Shown here piece by piece: positions 48,636 to 62,007 of a stretch of 64,000 nucleotides of DNA (positions within the stretch are counted from its first letter, which is position 1; the number at the start of each line of letters is the position of its first letter). The notes beneath the pieces are model-generated. The model was given only the letters and a program-made list of their open reading frames with translations, searched no databases and had not been told where the DNA came from. The stretch comes from Warburgia ugandensis (taxonomy: Eukaryota > Streptophyta > Magnoliopsida > Canellales > Canellaceae), in the NCBI GenBank assembly GCA_035236585.1, contig CP141136.1, positions 48,811,136 through 48,875,135 of the forward strand, given 5' to 3'. The translations under genes and the position numbers were made by a program.

Positions 48636-49363
48636 TGTGACATCCCAGGTTTTGACAACACATTTTTCATAAAATATTGTGTAATTGTGGGGCCCTAAGT
48701 TTGAAAACTATTTAAAAACTAAACAGTGGAAATGAAGTTTCATAAGAAGACCTTAAAAATCCCAAGTGTCATTTTTTTTATTTTTTATAAAAACAATACA
48801 AGGATTTTTAGAGGAATGAATATCACATTCCTACAAAAAATTTGACAGAGTCTCCCCTGTGAGAAGATGATCTAATGGTCTATATTGTGCTTCACAAAGT
48901 TTTTGATGTCGTTGCTAAGGAATCACAATGGATTTATGGTTGGATCTTTTTAAAAAAAAAATTATATATAGTCATAGTTTTAGGTTTTATTTGCGTAATA
49001 TTATCATAATTGTGTATCTTGCTAAGTCCTCAAAAATTGATCCATCTTGTTTTTGTGTGAGGGGAAATTGGCAAGAGGAGATTCATCAACTTTTACTTCA
49101 TAGATTAGGACTTTTCTATTTGAGTGAACTTGTAGTGAGGCCTCATTGTGTGACGTCCTAGGTTTTGTCAACACATTTTTCATAAAATCTTTTGTAATTG
49201 TGGGGCCCTGAGTTTGAAAACTATTCAAAAACTAAAAAGCAAGTTTCATAAGAAGACCTTAAAAATCCCAAGTGTCATTTTCTTTTCTTTTATAAAAATA
49301 ATACAAGGATTTTTAGAGGAATGAATATCACATTCCTATAGAAAATTTGACAGAGTCTCCCCT
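48343..49363. repeat. Tandem duplication of about 510 bases spanning the D/L3 junction
   Basis: Copy 1 (48343-48858) and copy 2 (48859-49363) each run from GTGA(C/G)AAGATGAT through the primer-site word, the D leader, the junction at TGTGAC (48636 and 49149) and about 220 bases of L3 LTR to TCTCCCCT. Because each copy contains both elements, the duplication happened after the L3 insertion. The copies differ at a modest number of sites and in the length of an A-run, so it is not recent. Confidence 0.88.
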
Positions 49364-52345
49364 ATATTTTGGACCCCGTGCATTTAGTGCATGCAATGTG
49401 ATAACCTGATAAGCATAACATATACTTAAAATAAATAACAAAGACTCTGCCTCCATCCAAAATCCATCCACACACATGTCTATTTAAATTTAAATTAAAA
49501 GAAACATTTTTGTAGCGCTAAAAGGCTAGGACTAAAATCAAACTCCCCAATACTACTGCAGTCACAGCCATAACTCTATGGTTCCAATTTATATTCCCAC
49601 ATGTAAATGAAGTAAAGTCATTAAGTCAAAAGTATGTTAGTTTCACCAAAAAATCAACTATAATTGCAAACATGTTTGTTATAACTGTCATGTTCTTCTC
49701 TTTAATTCTTTATCATTATCTTCTATTCCCTTTCCCCTTTTATATTTATTTAGACCTGAGATATTGTAAACAATTTATAATGTCACAGTAAGCTTGCGCT
49801 TGTGTAAGTAGTTTCATCATCAAAGATATTAGTTTATATAGTTTTAAATCCACAAAGGAAGCACACGATCACACTTTATGTAGTTTGATAGAATATGATA
49901 CAAAATAAGTAATATCATGAACTCTAAAAATCTCGATCATGATTTATAAATCAATACCATATCAAATTAATTCAATTTATCATTTTCAATATCCTTGCAC
50001 ATTGTTTCAAAGACAATGGAAATTTTTGCAAAGAATTTCATAAAATATGAAAGATTGTTAAAACTCAAATTACATAGCATTTCATAAATACACTCATCCA
50101 AATTTGATGGTAAAACATTGTTAAGAATCAATCGATGAAGTCATCAAGAACTAATAAATGAAAAGCATTTAAACCATATAATGCTTCAATAAAATCAATG
50201 TGTCTCAATAAATGCATATATAAGACTATCAGAACCTCCTCGAGGTGTCACGAGTGTAAAACACCCAACATCCAACCATCTGCCACTGGTCATGAGTACT
50301 CATTATAGACCTGAAATCCTAAGGTGCCACGCACCTGCGCTATCTTGCTGTATCCATGTAAATCTGAAAATAATGGACCCTCTATGCTGCTGACAAAACC
50401 AAGTCAGGTCTGCGGCTGTCACGTTGATACCTAGATGGACAAACTCCTTGCACCGTGCACATGGGAACATGGTGTGCAAGGCTATGACCTACCCATGATA
50501 TCATACATGAATTTGACCCTCCCCAGCTTGGTATCTCACACATATACATCAAATTTTGGAAGGGGGATGATCAGTCCACACCCTCATAGCACAGTGTCCA
50601 ATAGTCTACCATATGCCCTCTGTAACATAATAATACTAGGCATCATCATATGTCGGTATAACTGATAAAACCATATAAATTCATGCATTGTTGAAATCAT
50701 ACAAATTCAAATCTCATGATACGGTATAGTCATGTGAAAGCCACCCTCACAAGGCTTGAGTTGAGGCTTCTACATTCCTCATCATTTCATAATTTATGAA
50801 GTCCATGTAATTTCAAATATACTTTCATGCATAAGTTTCAAATTTCATAGTAAAACAAACATGGCATTCCAATCCAATAAATTGCATGAAATACAATTAT
50901 GTTCATTGTATAAATCAGAAATATCAAAACTCCAAATCTCCTTTTCAAACATGGTAGAGTGGAAATCAATGGTTATCATGCTTCACAAAAGTATGTAGCC
51001 GTTAAAACTACCTACCTCCTTTATCATGCTCCTCAATTTAGTTATATCCTTCCTATCAATTCATCAATCAACCTATCGACATTTCAAATTCGTTATCAAT
51101 ATCAAATTATATTAACTATTACCAAAGGAATCTATTCTATACTTAATTAGACAATCCATATAATCTTTAAGTCATGGAACTACTAGGTTCCATGTAATCC
51201 ATCACTCCTTACTATATGATCCCAGTTATTAAGGCTGTTGGTCCATTTTCCACATTATGGATCATCTAAGGCCATTAGGGTTCTAATCTATCATTCATCA
51301 ATGACTAGCCATTGATTAGATGTGAGGAACAGTGTCAGGTCACCCATGATCTATTTTTCGTTCTATAGATTCTTAATCCAATGGCTATAAGAGGTCAGAT
51401 CTTGATCTCAGCATGTTATTTAACATTTTAGCTAATGAATTGATAAAAAATTGCTCATCCTATGTCCATTTAAGGTCTAAGAATATAATGGCAGCATCTG
51501 ATCACATATCAACCTTTGTTAAGTCCCTGTTCTATTACTACCCAACCAGACAATGCAGATTATTCATCAATTTCCATCTAGATCTTTTAATTTCTACATA
51601 TCCTAATTAATTCAATGTTTTAGAATGCACCAGTGGCATCTAATCATCGATCATATGGCAAGAAGTTACTATTCAAACAGTACCTGATCGGACAGCTGAG
51701 ATTGTCCGATCAGTTTTTAGCCTAAATCTAAAATTTTTGTGACATCTGAGCTACATCATGTCCTAAATTACCTATCCATAAACTTTGTCATAAAAACCTA
51801 GATCTAGCAAGAATAGTGCACATTTTGCAAAATACATCAAATCATGAGTTGGGTTTTGTGGATCTTACCTTTTAGATGCATTTTCATGTGTTTTCCACCC
51901 TTGGATGTGCGGATTTATCATTGTTTTGAAGTGAAACCCTCCAATCGTGTGCACGCACTATTCCTCTCCAATCAACTATCCAGATCATCTTGGATTCCCC
52001 AATCACTTAAGGGGTTTTGTTTGTCTCACTGTGCTGGACTAAACAATCTATTCAGATCATTGATCCGAATCAATGTCGTCTCCGATGATGGTTTGAAAAT
52101 TTGGCAACCCAAAATTCTAGGTTTTCTCTGTTCTGGCTAGCATATAGACCTCCTTTAGTGTGAAGCTTCTCTCCCTTCCGCTCTTTCCTCCTCCTCTATC
52201 CCTTCTCTTCTCTTCTCCTCCTCCTTCTTCTTCTTTCTCTCACTCTCCCTTTTTTCTTTCCCATGCCTTTTTTATTAAAGGTTGTTGGGGTCTAAATGCC
52301 TCCTTCCATAAGAATTGTATTAACCACCTTCATTAGGACCTAACT
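48636..52345 (-). mobile_element. L3 LTR, minus strand, partly preserved
   Basis: Starts on the plus strand with TGTGACATCCCAGG, the complement of a chromovirus LTR end (compare ACCCGGGTCGTGACA at 13416). Sequence at 51640-52300 resembles the LTR at 1-960: matching GGATCTTAC block (51860), TCATTGTTTTG region and TC-rich tract (52165-52260). No second LTR or primer site follows, so it is probably a solo LTR. The right end adjoins the L1 solo LTR at 52346 and shows no clear LTR start. A more structured, GC-richer segment lies at 50235-50590. Includes the duplicated stretch 48859-49363. No genes. Confidence 0.65.
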
Positions 52346-55300
52346 TGTGATGACCCGGGTTTTTGTGACACATTTTGTAATACATTTTTCAAAGGCAGGG
52401 CCCTTAATAGTAAAAGAAATTTGTAAAACAAAGTGGCAAAAATTCTTTTCTTTAAAACTTGTTTTGAAAAACCCAAGTCATCACTTCATACATAACATAA
52501 GTAGAATTTCGTACAAGATAAAATTCCACTAAAGGAATATACTTTTATTAAATTCCAGAATCCATCTAGTGGTTCATAATATAGCCCTGGTATCAGTACA
52601 ATACTTGCCCAAATTACATAATCCAAATTTCAAGGCTCACCATGCAATAAAAACTCTCAATATAATACAATACTCTCAAATAAAAATACATGTCTTCAAG
52701 GGGTATACCCTGATGATTATTCTTACAAGTCTTCTTAGGTCTTGAGCTCCTAATTCTCCTTCTCTGTACGTGAGATATTGTAAACATGGAAACATTTACA
52801 ATATCTCAGCAAGCTATGCTTGGTAGAGGATTCACGAAGTATAATAATTTGATAGTATAATCCTAATACTTCATAATCCCATTATTCATGCTCATGGAGC
52901 AATCTCTTTACTTTGTCATATATGTACATCCTTACACATCATATGATATATACATATGGTCAAAATTATGAAAAATAGTTAATATCTCAAAACATAATCA
53001 TACCTAGCTTATGCTAAGTTGATAAATCATCCAAACTCTGTTGGAGATATTCCCTCATTTGGGTATTATTGGTAATCAACGATTACCCAATATCTTATCA
53101 TGTCATATCATAAGGCATTTCACTATGCCATGCATCATAATGCAAAAATACTCAAAGAACTACTATGCATGCAATCAAAATCCATACCAACGCGCCCAAA
53201 TAACTATCTAATAATCCGCCTATACCATCCTTGGTGGAGATCACAATATCCATGTCCGTATGGGGAGGACCATGGCTGTCACAGTGGCAACCTTCCCATA
53301 ATTGCCCCATTTAGGCTTGGTATCCATATAATAACAAGTTTCAAATAGCAGGTAGCTAAACCCTACTAACTCTCCTAGAACAGCATCCCCAATCCTATGC
53401 CTGTTTAAAACAAAACCACAAGCCATAATGCTTGTATGTAAAGTAATTCTCATATGTATCAAACAATCTGTCTATTTACTTAGGGCTGGAATATCTTCTA
53501 GTACCATATTCACTTAGAGTCTAGTCCTCAATTCTAACTTAAATATTTAATATGTGTTTAGTTGGATCATAAGGATTTCAAGGGATTTAATACAAGTATT
53601 AACATTACACTTATCAACATTTCTAGATATAAGATTATGTATTCAACATGTACATCGCATGTAGATGCATTCATAAAATCCTCCTTCCTTCAAGTAGTGA
53701 TTCATTTCTTCAAATCTTCCATGAACTTGATTAACGTATGAAATCTATAAATCCATACATAGTGTCAATATTTATACAATCTGAATAATGCTATATTTTT
53801 TATCCTATCAACATTCTTTGTCTAATCTTGTCCTTTGATATAAAGGATCTATATCTTGTGTCCTATCATGATCTATCTTCCTCAGATAGTATTGATCAAT
53901 AGATCTAATGGATAGAATGATATTCTAATCATTCATATCTAAGTATTTTCTATTCTAAGTCTTTGTGTATTCCTTTCTTTGATCTTGATCTTCCATAGAT
54001 CCTTTGATCAATAATTTATACTTGTTAATAAAGATCAAGGGCTTAGATCTTCTGTCGTCTAGTTCTTCTTTGATCTAAGTTTAGTTGTTTGATCATCCCT
54101 AAGGAGGATGATCTTGGTTCTCTTCCTTGAATCCTATTTGATTAAGGGTTTGGATTCTCTATTTAGATTTGTCTATAACATACATACATACATAATAAAA
54201 TACAACATTAGGGTTCTCATTGTTCTTGATCAGTCAAGATCCTATGGATCTTGTATGATGATCCTTATCTAACTTACAATGTTTATTACAATTAGATAAT
54301 TTACTAACCATTTATGCTATTATTATTATTATTCAACAAGTTAATGTCTTACTGGTTGAAGATAACTTATTTTAGCCTATGTCTAGACTACTCCTCTTAT
54401 TTGCAATTGGCTAAGCCTTACTAACTGAATAGTTGAACACAAAGTGGTTACAAACGTCAACGAAAGGTAGGGGAAGAGCTAGGCTCTATTAGAGAACCTC
54501 CTTAACCACCATGTTCAGCATTCACTAGAGTAACCTTAGCTCAACCTTTCATAAGGTTCCTATGAGCATTTTAATCCTAAGTACTCTTTCTAATTGATTT
54601 TAATTAAATCCATGAACATTTAAAATGTCATTCATGGGGTTTATTATTCTCCTAGTTTGGGCCAAGGATTTAATAATCCTTATATTGTCCTACTAACCAT
54701 AGCCCATTACTAATATTAAGTCAAAGTGATTCACTCATCTTAATTGTCTATGAATCTCTATATTCCATTAGTTTACATTTTTGGTGATTTATGCTTATTA
54801 TATCTTAACAACTACTTAACAATTGAATCTACTAATAAAATTTGACAACAATTAAATCATAAACTTCAAGCATAAATCAAATATAAGTTTAACAACCATA
54901 TACTAACATGTTTCCTAGGAATGTAACTTAACCTAATGGAATAAAACTATACTTAAACTAGCATGATCCTAAGCTATGAAATACATGAAATTTTACTACT
55001 AATCTAATGGAATCATACTAATATCTTAAATTTAAACTAACATGGCCCTAAGATAATTAAATCTACCAACCTGATAACAAACTAATAAAATTTAAAGCAT
55101 AGCATGCTAAAATTTAAGAATTACACTATCATGCTTACTAATATATAACATAAATCACATTTATAATTTTATTATCAAATAAAAGACAATGAAACTAATT
55201 AGATTAAGATTATTAGAAACTTTAACTTATGATCCAACCATTAGATCTTAGATCTTTTTCTTTAGATCAAGGGTTTTGATTACTTTTAGGGTTTTTACTC

Positions 55301-57212
55301 CATTAAGATCCAAAGATCGTATCCACTTGTTTTTGTTATATTTAATCCATGATCTAACTAGGTTCAATCATAATATCATTCATTCAACCCATCCCAACAG
55401 TTTGATCATACTTGATTTTATTGATCAAGTGGGTCCCTTTGCATTTTTAGGGTTTTTCTACCATAAAGGGTAGATTCCTCATTTTATGTTAGATTTGTCA
55501 AAATAAATCATGAATATTACTTGATTTCAATATTATATCATCATTAAAATAGATCCCTAAGATTTGATCATCTCAGATCTTGAAAATCTTGGAAATTAGA
55601 AGCTCATTTCCTAAATATAGAAAGTTTCAAGAAGAATTTTCTAAATGTTATGATTTTAGATGAAAATAGACGTTACAAGCTTTCCATAGCTTCTTTCCAA
55701 TCTCAATTTGGAGCTCAAATGACTCCACAATTGATGACTAAAGTTCACAGTTGTTCCTAAGGTCCATATTTGATCTGGGCCCAGTGGAACAAATGGTTGG
55801 GATCAGTCAGACAGATCTTGTCGGGCGAAACCATCATTGTGCTCTTGTCACCGAGACGCACGCAGTAATGCAATCCCCGAGACCGGCGCTTGCACGCGAC
55901 TGTTTTGTCAGGGCAGCGTCACACATGGAGACGCTCTCCTAGGGCACGTTTCCATGCAGCATCCCAGGATCCTGATCTTCTTAGGCAGATTGGACAGTCC
56001 GTTTTGGACCATTCAATCAATTCGTCTTCAATTACAATCTCAAAACTTGATAAAACTTCTTGAAATTTCTACCCTAGGGGTTTTCGACCCTTCTAGATCT
56101 ATTGGATGGCTCAAATTTTCCATCTAAGCCCTCCATCATTCAAAAATTAAGGTTTCTTATCCTTACTTGATTTTTATAATTTTTAACCTAAAACTAATTT
56201 CAAAAAAATAAAATTTACATAAACTAAAATTAAATAAGTATAAGAAGCTTTTCCACCTACCTGATTGGAGAAAAACATAGATTTGTAGCCCAATTTTAAA
56301 TAAATATGCCTTTCATGATAAGATAGCCCGATAACTGCTTGTTTTGTGATTTCCCATTGATTGCATTGTTGAACCTTGACATTGATTTAGGGGTTTTGTA
56401 GATAAGGTAGTCTATGGTTGTATGGACGGTGGGATTTGTGAGTTTTGATTTGGAAAAGAGTGCCTAATTGAATTTAGGTCTCTTATTCCAATTTAGAGAG
56501 AGGAGAGAGAAAGTGAAAGAAGAGAGATTTTGGAGAGTTTTGGAAACTTGGGAAGAAATATAAAATTGGTTTCTTGGAGGAAGCAAGATGATTTTGTGGG
56601 AAATTTAATGAACATTTTTGGAGGATATTTGGGGGTGTATTTATAGATGTTTTTGAATTTTTCATAATTACTTATAAAAATTATGTTTTAATTCTTTTGA
56701 ATATTAAATTAACATTGGATCCTCCATTACCACCTCCTTCTTCACTAGTAGCTGGTAGTGGTTTGACCACTCATTACAAGTTTTCTGACCGTTGGATTCG
56801 TTTGTGGGCCCCACAGAGGTGTGAAAGGACCATTTTGCCCTTTTATGAAGAAAAATCCATTTTATTCTCCCCAGCTCAGAATTGAGCGTACTTAGTGGCG
56901 TTAGAATTGTATTTTTGAGTAATTTCTAAATATTGATGTCTTAGATCTTGATTATGGGTAAAATTACTATTTTACCCTTTTATTCAGAAAAATGAAGAAA
57001 ATTAGGGATTTTTAATTTTAACTTGGAATTGAATGTACTTAGTGTCATTTTGATCAGTTTTTTGAGTACGCTCATAATTTCTAATTTTTAAATCATGTTC
57101 TAATCTCTATAAAAAGAGAATTTCCGATAACTTAATATTCTAGCCCAGAACTTCTTGCAATGCAAACTAAATTGATTTTCTCAATCAATTTACAAAAATT
57201 GGGATTATTACA
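52346..57212 (-). mobile_element. L1 solo LTR, minus strand
   Basis: A 4.87-kb LTR with TGTGATGACCCGGG at the left (complement of the LTR end) and GGGATTATTACA at the right (complement of TGTAATAATCCC). The perfect duplication TAACT lies on both sides (52341-52345 and 57213-57217). It is homologous to 4056-8995 in reverse and of nearly equal length. A TATA-like site lies at 56638-56645 on the minus strand. With one LTR and a clean duplication it is a solo LTR. It contains no genes; ORFs of 60-98 codons lack any signature. Confidence 0.93.
56638..56645 (-). promoter_or_regulatory. TATA box, L1 solo LTR
   Basis: TATAAATA on the minus strand, about 570 bases from the LTR start, as in the other two L1 LTRs. 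Confidence 0.6.
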
Positions 57213-59800
57213 TAACTGGTAAGTAGTAGTAAAGTTTGGATTAAAGGAGGAGATGTCTAGCTTTAGGTAAAAAGCTATAAGCTCATTGATTAACAAAGAT
57301 CAATAAGACATCTCGTTAGCATTAGGAATTGTTTGCTTGCATAGCACAGAGGTCAAGGAGTGGCATATAGATTTAGGCTGTATCATTTGGTTAGGTTTCA
57401 TTATAGTGAACATAAGGATGTCGATCTCAGAACACTGAGTTAGTACCATTAGATCCTCTGATTGAACATACTCATAAATAAGAGTTAAGAAACCTAGTTC
57501 CTAACCCCATAGCTGAACCACCAGCAGTAGTAGAGCATAAGGCTATGAGAGATTTCCATGAATCACTCTAATTGAATACTCCATCATGGATCACATTGCC
57601 TCCTACCAATGTAGACCACTTCGAGCTTAAACCTGAAGTCAAACAGTTGCTCCCATGTTTCTATGGTTGTGAGAGAGAGGACCCTTACATATTAAGGAAT
57701 TCTTTAATATTTGTGCTATATTGAAGTATGATAATGTCACAAATGATTCTACTAGGCTTTGATTATTCCCTTTCTTATTAAAGGATAAGGCCAAATCATG
57801 GTTAAATTCTTTAGAGGTTGTTTCCATTGACACATGGCACTGATTGTCTAAAAAGTTTCTCAACAAGTTCTTTCCTCTCATTAAAAGAGGTGCCCTTTGT
57901 AGGGAGATCATTACCATGAATGTTGGGAGAGATAGAATAAATTGTTACAAAAATGTCCCCACCATAGTTTTGAAAAATTATATTAAGTTCAGTACTTTTA
58001 TAAGGCAGTGACATCTCAAAACAAGCAAAAGGTAGATGCAGCTAGTGGAATGGCCCTTATGATGAAAAGTGAAACTGAGGTCTCAGAATTTTTCCAAACT
58101 TTAGCAAATATTTTTTGACAATTTATTCTCATAGGAGAGAGAGATATGCACTACCACAAAAGAAAGGAGGCCTATATGAAGTTGGAGTAGCAATAGACAT
58201 GTCTTACAAGCTTGACTCTATAATAAACATAATTGAATCTTTGGGTGGGAGAATGGGAAAGCTTGAAACTATGTTCTAAAATTTCTTAGCTACTAATATA
58301 TCCTCTAAACCTACACAAGAGCTTGTGCTATTTGTTCTAGCCTAGCCCATTTAACAACATCTTGTCCATCAAAGCAAGTGTACACTAAAAATCTTTTAAA
58401 ACAAGTGAATGCAATGAATGGATATCATAATCTTAGCAATAATAATCCTTATTCTGAGACCTACAATGTAGGATGGGGTAGGCATCCAAATTTTTTATTT
58501 TTCAAGAATAATACTTAAGGGGTCCCACCAGGGATTCCTCATCCTCAAATCTTTCCTCATGCTCAAGTCCCACAACAGCCAATTCCTCAACAATTTTTGC
58601 AATAAATAAGAACACCTTCATGGGAGGAAACTCTAAATTCATTCATGCAAAATCATATACAATTCCAAAATGATATTATGAAAACTATGAATGCCAACTC
58701 TCAAAACATTACAAAGTTGGAATATACAATGGGTCAATTGTCTGCTTCCTTAAGTAAAAAGGAGAAAGAAAGTTTCCCTACAAGCCTATTCCAAACCCTA
58801 AGGGCCAATTAGAAAATAGGGTCTTGTTCTCATAACCATAGACCTGATGAACAAGCAAAGTCTATCTAAGAAGTGGATGTCAAGTTGATATCAAAGTAGG
58901 CCAAATAGAGGAAAAGACTAAAGAAAACATAAAGGAGAATAAACTTGCTAAAATATAGGAGAAAGAGAAAAGACAAAAATCATCTATTGCATCTGAGCCT
59001 ATAGTGGAGGTACCTTATGTGCCTAAAGCCCCAATCCCTCAATTACTCAACAAGGCTAAGAAAGGAACAAATTTTAATAAGAAAATGGAAGTATTTAAAG
59101 ATATGCAAATTAAGATCCATTACTCAATTATATTAATAATTCCTACTTATGCCAAGTTTCTTAAAGAATTATTCCGAGCAAAGTGAATGCTCAATGTGAA
59201 AAAGAAAGCCTTTCTCACTTAGTAGGTAAACTCTTTAATACAATATTAGACCCTCCTATGTTTGGGGACCTAGGGTGTCCTACCATTTCTTATGTCATTG
59301 GAAATCATGTCATAGATACAACAATACTTGATCTAGAGGCTACTGTAAATTTGCTACCATTTGCTATCTATAAGTAACTAGGTTTTGGTAAACTTAAGCC
59401 AACTAATACCCCTTTGATAGATCAATAAAAATTCCACATAGTATAGTTGAGGATGTGATAATATAGGTACACTAGTTCTATTTTCCTATAAATTTCATTG
59501 TATTGAATTCCAGCCTGTGTCAAACTCTAGTAATCAGGTCCTAGTTATTCTTAGATGTCCATTTTGGTAATGTCCAATGCAATCATAAATTGTAGAAATG
59601 GTATATTGCAATTACCCTTTGGGAATATGAAAGTTGGGCTCAACGTTTTCAATGCCATCCATCAACAATTAGATCTTGATGACTCTTACAACATGATTGA
59701 AGATCTAATTCCAAACGTTTTTCGACGATTGTCTATCTTTGATCCATTGGAGGCTTATCTTACACAATGTAATTACAATTTTTAACATCAGTTGAAGACG
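57213..59800 (+). mobile_element. Element D: Athila-like gag and protease remnants
   Basis: Plus-strand Athila-type gag: the leader of gag near 57430-57560, then the conserved block LLKDKAKSWLNSLEVVSIDT (57778-57837) followed by KKFLNKFFP. The long low-identity gag tail continues to about 58900. Protease: DTTILDLEATVNLLPFAIYK (59318-59377), then the region MSILVMSNAIINCRNGILQL onward (59555-59785). RT, RNase H and integrase are not recognisable in this copy. Clearly broken and old. Confidence 0.8.
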
Positions 59801-59889
59801 TTAAAATTAGCACTTACTAGGACGCAACCCAAGGTTTATAAAGTCTCATGGTTCTACATCACTCATTTATTATATAGGTGCCCAATGGT

Positions 59890-61512
59890 TTATTACACTA
59901 GGGACAATGTTTAGTTCCGGCTGTGGGATGTAGACATGCATGAGATTTTGAGTTTTTCTTCATATATTTCAAAAAATTCAAATTTTCTATGTTTTGCAAA
60001 GTTTTGAAGGTCAAGTTCCTTTACTATTATGAGAATTGGATCATCTAAATTTTAGTTTTTCCACTACTTTAACTTCTTAATAGAAATGCATATAGTTAAT
60101 TTTGCATTTTATTCATATCCTAAAGTGTTTTATAAAAGTTAAATCTAGTATACTTATATACAGTAAATAGTCTAGACTAATAGATGGTTATGAGACCCTA
60201 AGGAATATCAGCGGTGACCTATATACTAGTGAGTGTTAGAGACTGCCATCTTTTCTAAGGGTTATAATTAATTCCATATTTTTTTTAGCATACATTACAT
60301 TGAAAAGATTCCAGTATCTTTGTTTTGGTCAAAATGCCAAGAATTAAAAGGAGTACTAACTTAGTCTCCTAAATATTTATTGACTCAGATAGGCTTTAGG
60401 AAAGCTATGAAATGGTACGAGCCATCATTGTTTTAGCCTAGATACATAAAGCCTACCCAATATATTATACTACTAGTTAGACCTTTGAGCATCTTGGTAA
60501 GCCTTTTCTTTTCAAAATCCCATTTACCTTAACCCAGAAACCTAGTTAAAAATATACATTACCTATGTTTCAAAATGAGTAGAGATAATAGAAAAGTTTG
60601 AAGAAAACAAAAGTCAAAGAAGTGAAAAATATGAAAAGTACATAGAAAAGTGTTCCTTCTCAGAAATACAAGGAAAAGTGAAAAAAGTATCAAAAAAAGA
60701 AAAGGAAAGGAAAGTTGAATTAACCAAAAGTAAAAATAAAAGGTGAAGTGGAAGATATTCACTTCAAGTATAACCAAAAGTAAAGTTATCGAATAATAGT
60801 TGAAGACCTCTACTAAAATTTGAAACTTTGAATCCTTATTTTAGAACCTATCCTAAGCATATGTTTTAGCCTATCTAAAGACCTATTGATCTTAAGGTGG
60901 AAGATTGACTTAACAAGGATATAAATAGGAAGGAACTAAGGTGAATTATTCATATTAATCTTAGTAATGGCATTCACTCTTTGAGATCACATTTCTTTGT
61001 CTCATTTGTGCTTAAAAGATTATGTGAACCATCAATATTATTGAATTTAGTGATGTAGTGAGAGAAATTTGTTTGCCCCCATTTCTCTAAGAGCTTTATT
61101 TATGAGTATAGAACTGTGAGAATTTGAGGTCAAGACATCTTTCCAATGAAGCAATGAGCATATCTATTTAGGAGTCCTAACTTATGCAGTTGTACACACA
61201 TATGCACTCCGAGATGAAACTAGAATAAAATGGCTTTGGTATGTGGATAACTTGTAGAATTTTTCATTCATCTTTATCAAATTACTAAAGGTATTAGAGT
61301 ACTAATGGACGAGAATTCTTTGAGATAAAACAAAGGATTTAGCTTTATGGAATTGTATGGGTGTATTCACTATAAACTCAAACGAAGCTTAGCTCCTCCA
61401 TTAGGGGTAACCTAGGAGTTTAAGGGCTTATTACATATGCTAAATGCAATAGTGAGTATGTATGAAAATGGTAAGCATTTTTTTTCATGATTTTTCAAAA
61501 TGCTAGTTGGGG
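59890..61512 (+). mobile_element. Element D, 3' noncoding region and polypurine tract
   Basis: Aligns with 18840-20734 of element A: the GGGACAATGTTTAGTTC block (59900-59916), the A-rich purine tract (60590-60740), the TCGTCTACT/CTCCTCCATTAGGGGTA(A/T)CC region (61390-61412) and the final TGCTAGTTGGGG tract (61501-61512). No gene is supported; an antisense ORF at 60559-60777 is the complement of the purine tract. Confidence 0.72.
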
Positions 61513-61586
61513 TATTATCTAAGTGTTCAACTTTGTATAAAAAGTACCCAATTAATAGCCCATGTATTATAAAATATGGGCCTTAT
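61513..61586 (+). repeat. Start of element D 3' LTR
   Basis: About 74 bases that follow the polypurine tract and match 48125 onward (AAGTGTTCA, then AAAAGTACCCAATTAATAGCC). An L2 LTR interrupts it at 61587; the rest lies beyond the window. Confidence 0.65.
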
Positions 61587-61950
61587 TGTAATGACCTCAA
61601 TTTTTGTAATATTAAAATCCCATGAAAAGTTCAGTTTTGAAGATAAGAGCATTTTGGTCATTTCACTATTTTCCTTAAATAAACCTAGAAACTTCGTCTT
61701 GAAAATGATACCATTAGATGCATCTCAGACAAAGGAATCCAACAAGACCAAAATCACCCAAAACGGAGTTAAAATGAGCAAGTTATGGCCCTTTGAAGTT
61801 TAGGGGCAAAACTGTAATTTTTACAAAAAGGTTTTAGCCTGCAAAACACAGGGCCTGTTTTGATACGGTACCTTTCATCTTCAACCTCTAGAGGGTTCTA
61901 GAACAGTGGTGATTAGAGGAGAAATCACCGCCATTCTGGAGCTTTCTCCA

Positions 61951-61968
61951 TCGCCATTCAAAGGCGGT
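61951..61968 (+). promoter_or_regulatory. Hairpin upstream of the L2 promoter
   Basis: TCGCCATTCAAAGGCGGT folds like 10932-10950. Its conservation between two separate insertions makes a chance hairpin less likely. Confidence 0.4.
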
Positions 61969-61999
61969 GAGAGCCCCCTCCAGAACCCTCTCAGAGCTC

Positions 62000-62007
62000 T
62001 ATAAATA
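62000..62007 (+). promoter_or_regulatory. TATA box, L2 LTR
   Basis: TATAAATA followed by GAGCTCTTGG, about 410 bases into the LTR. Equivalent to 10982-10990 and, on the minus strand, to 30538-30545 and 36670-36677. Confidence 0.65.
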
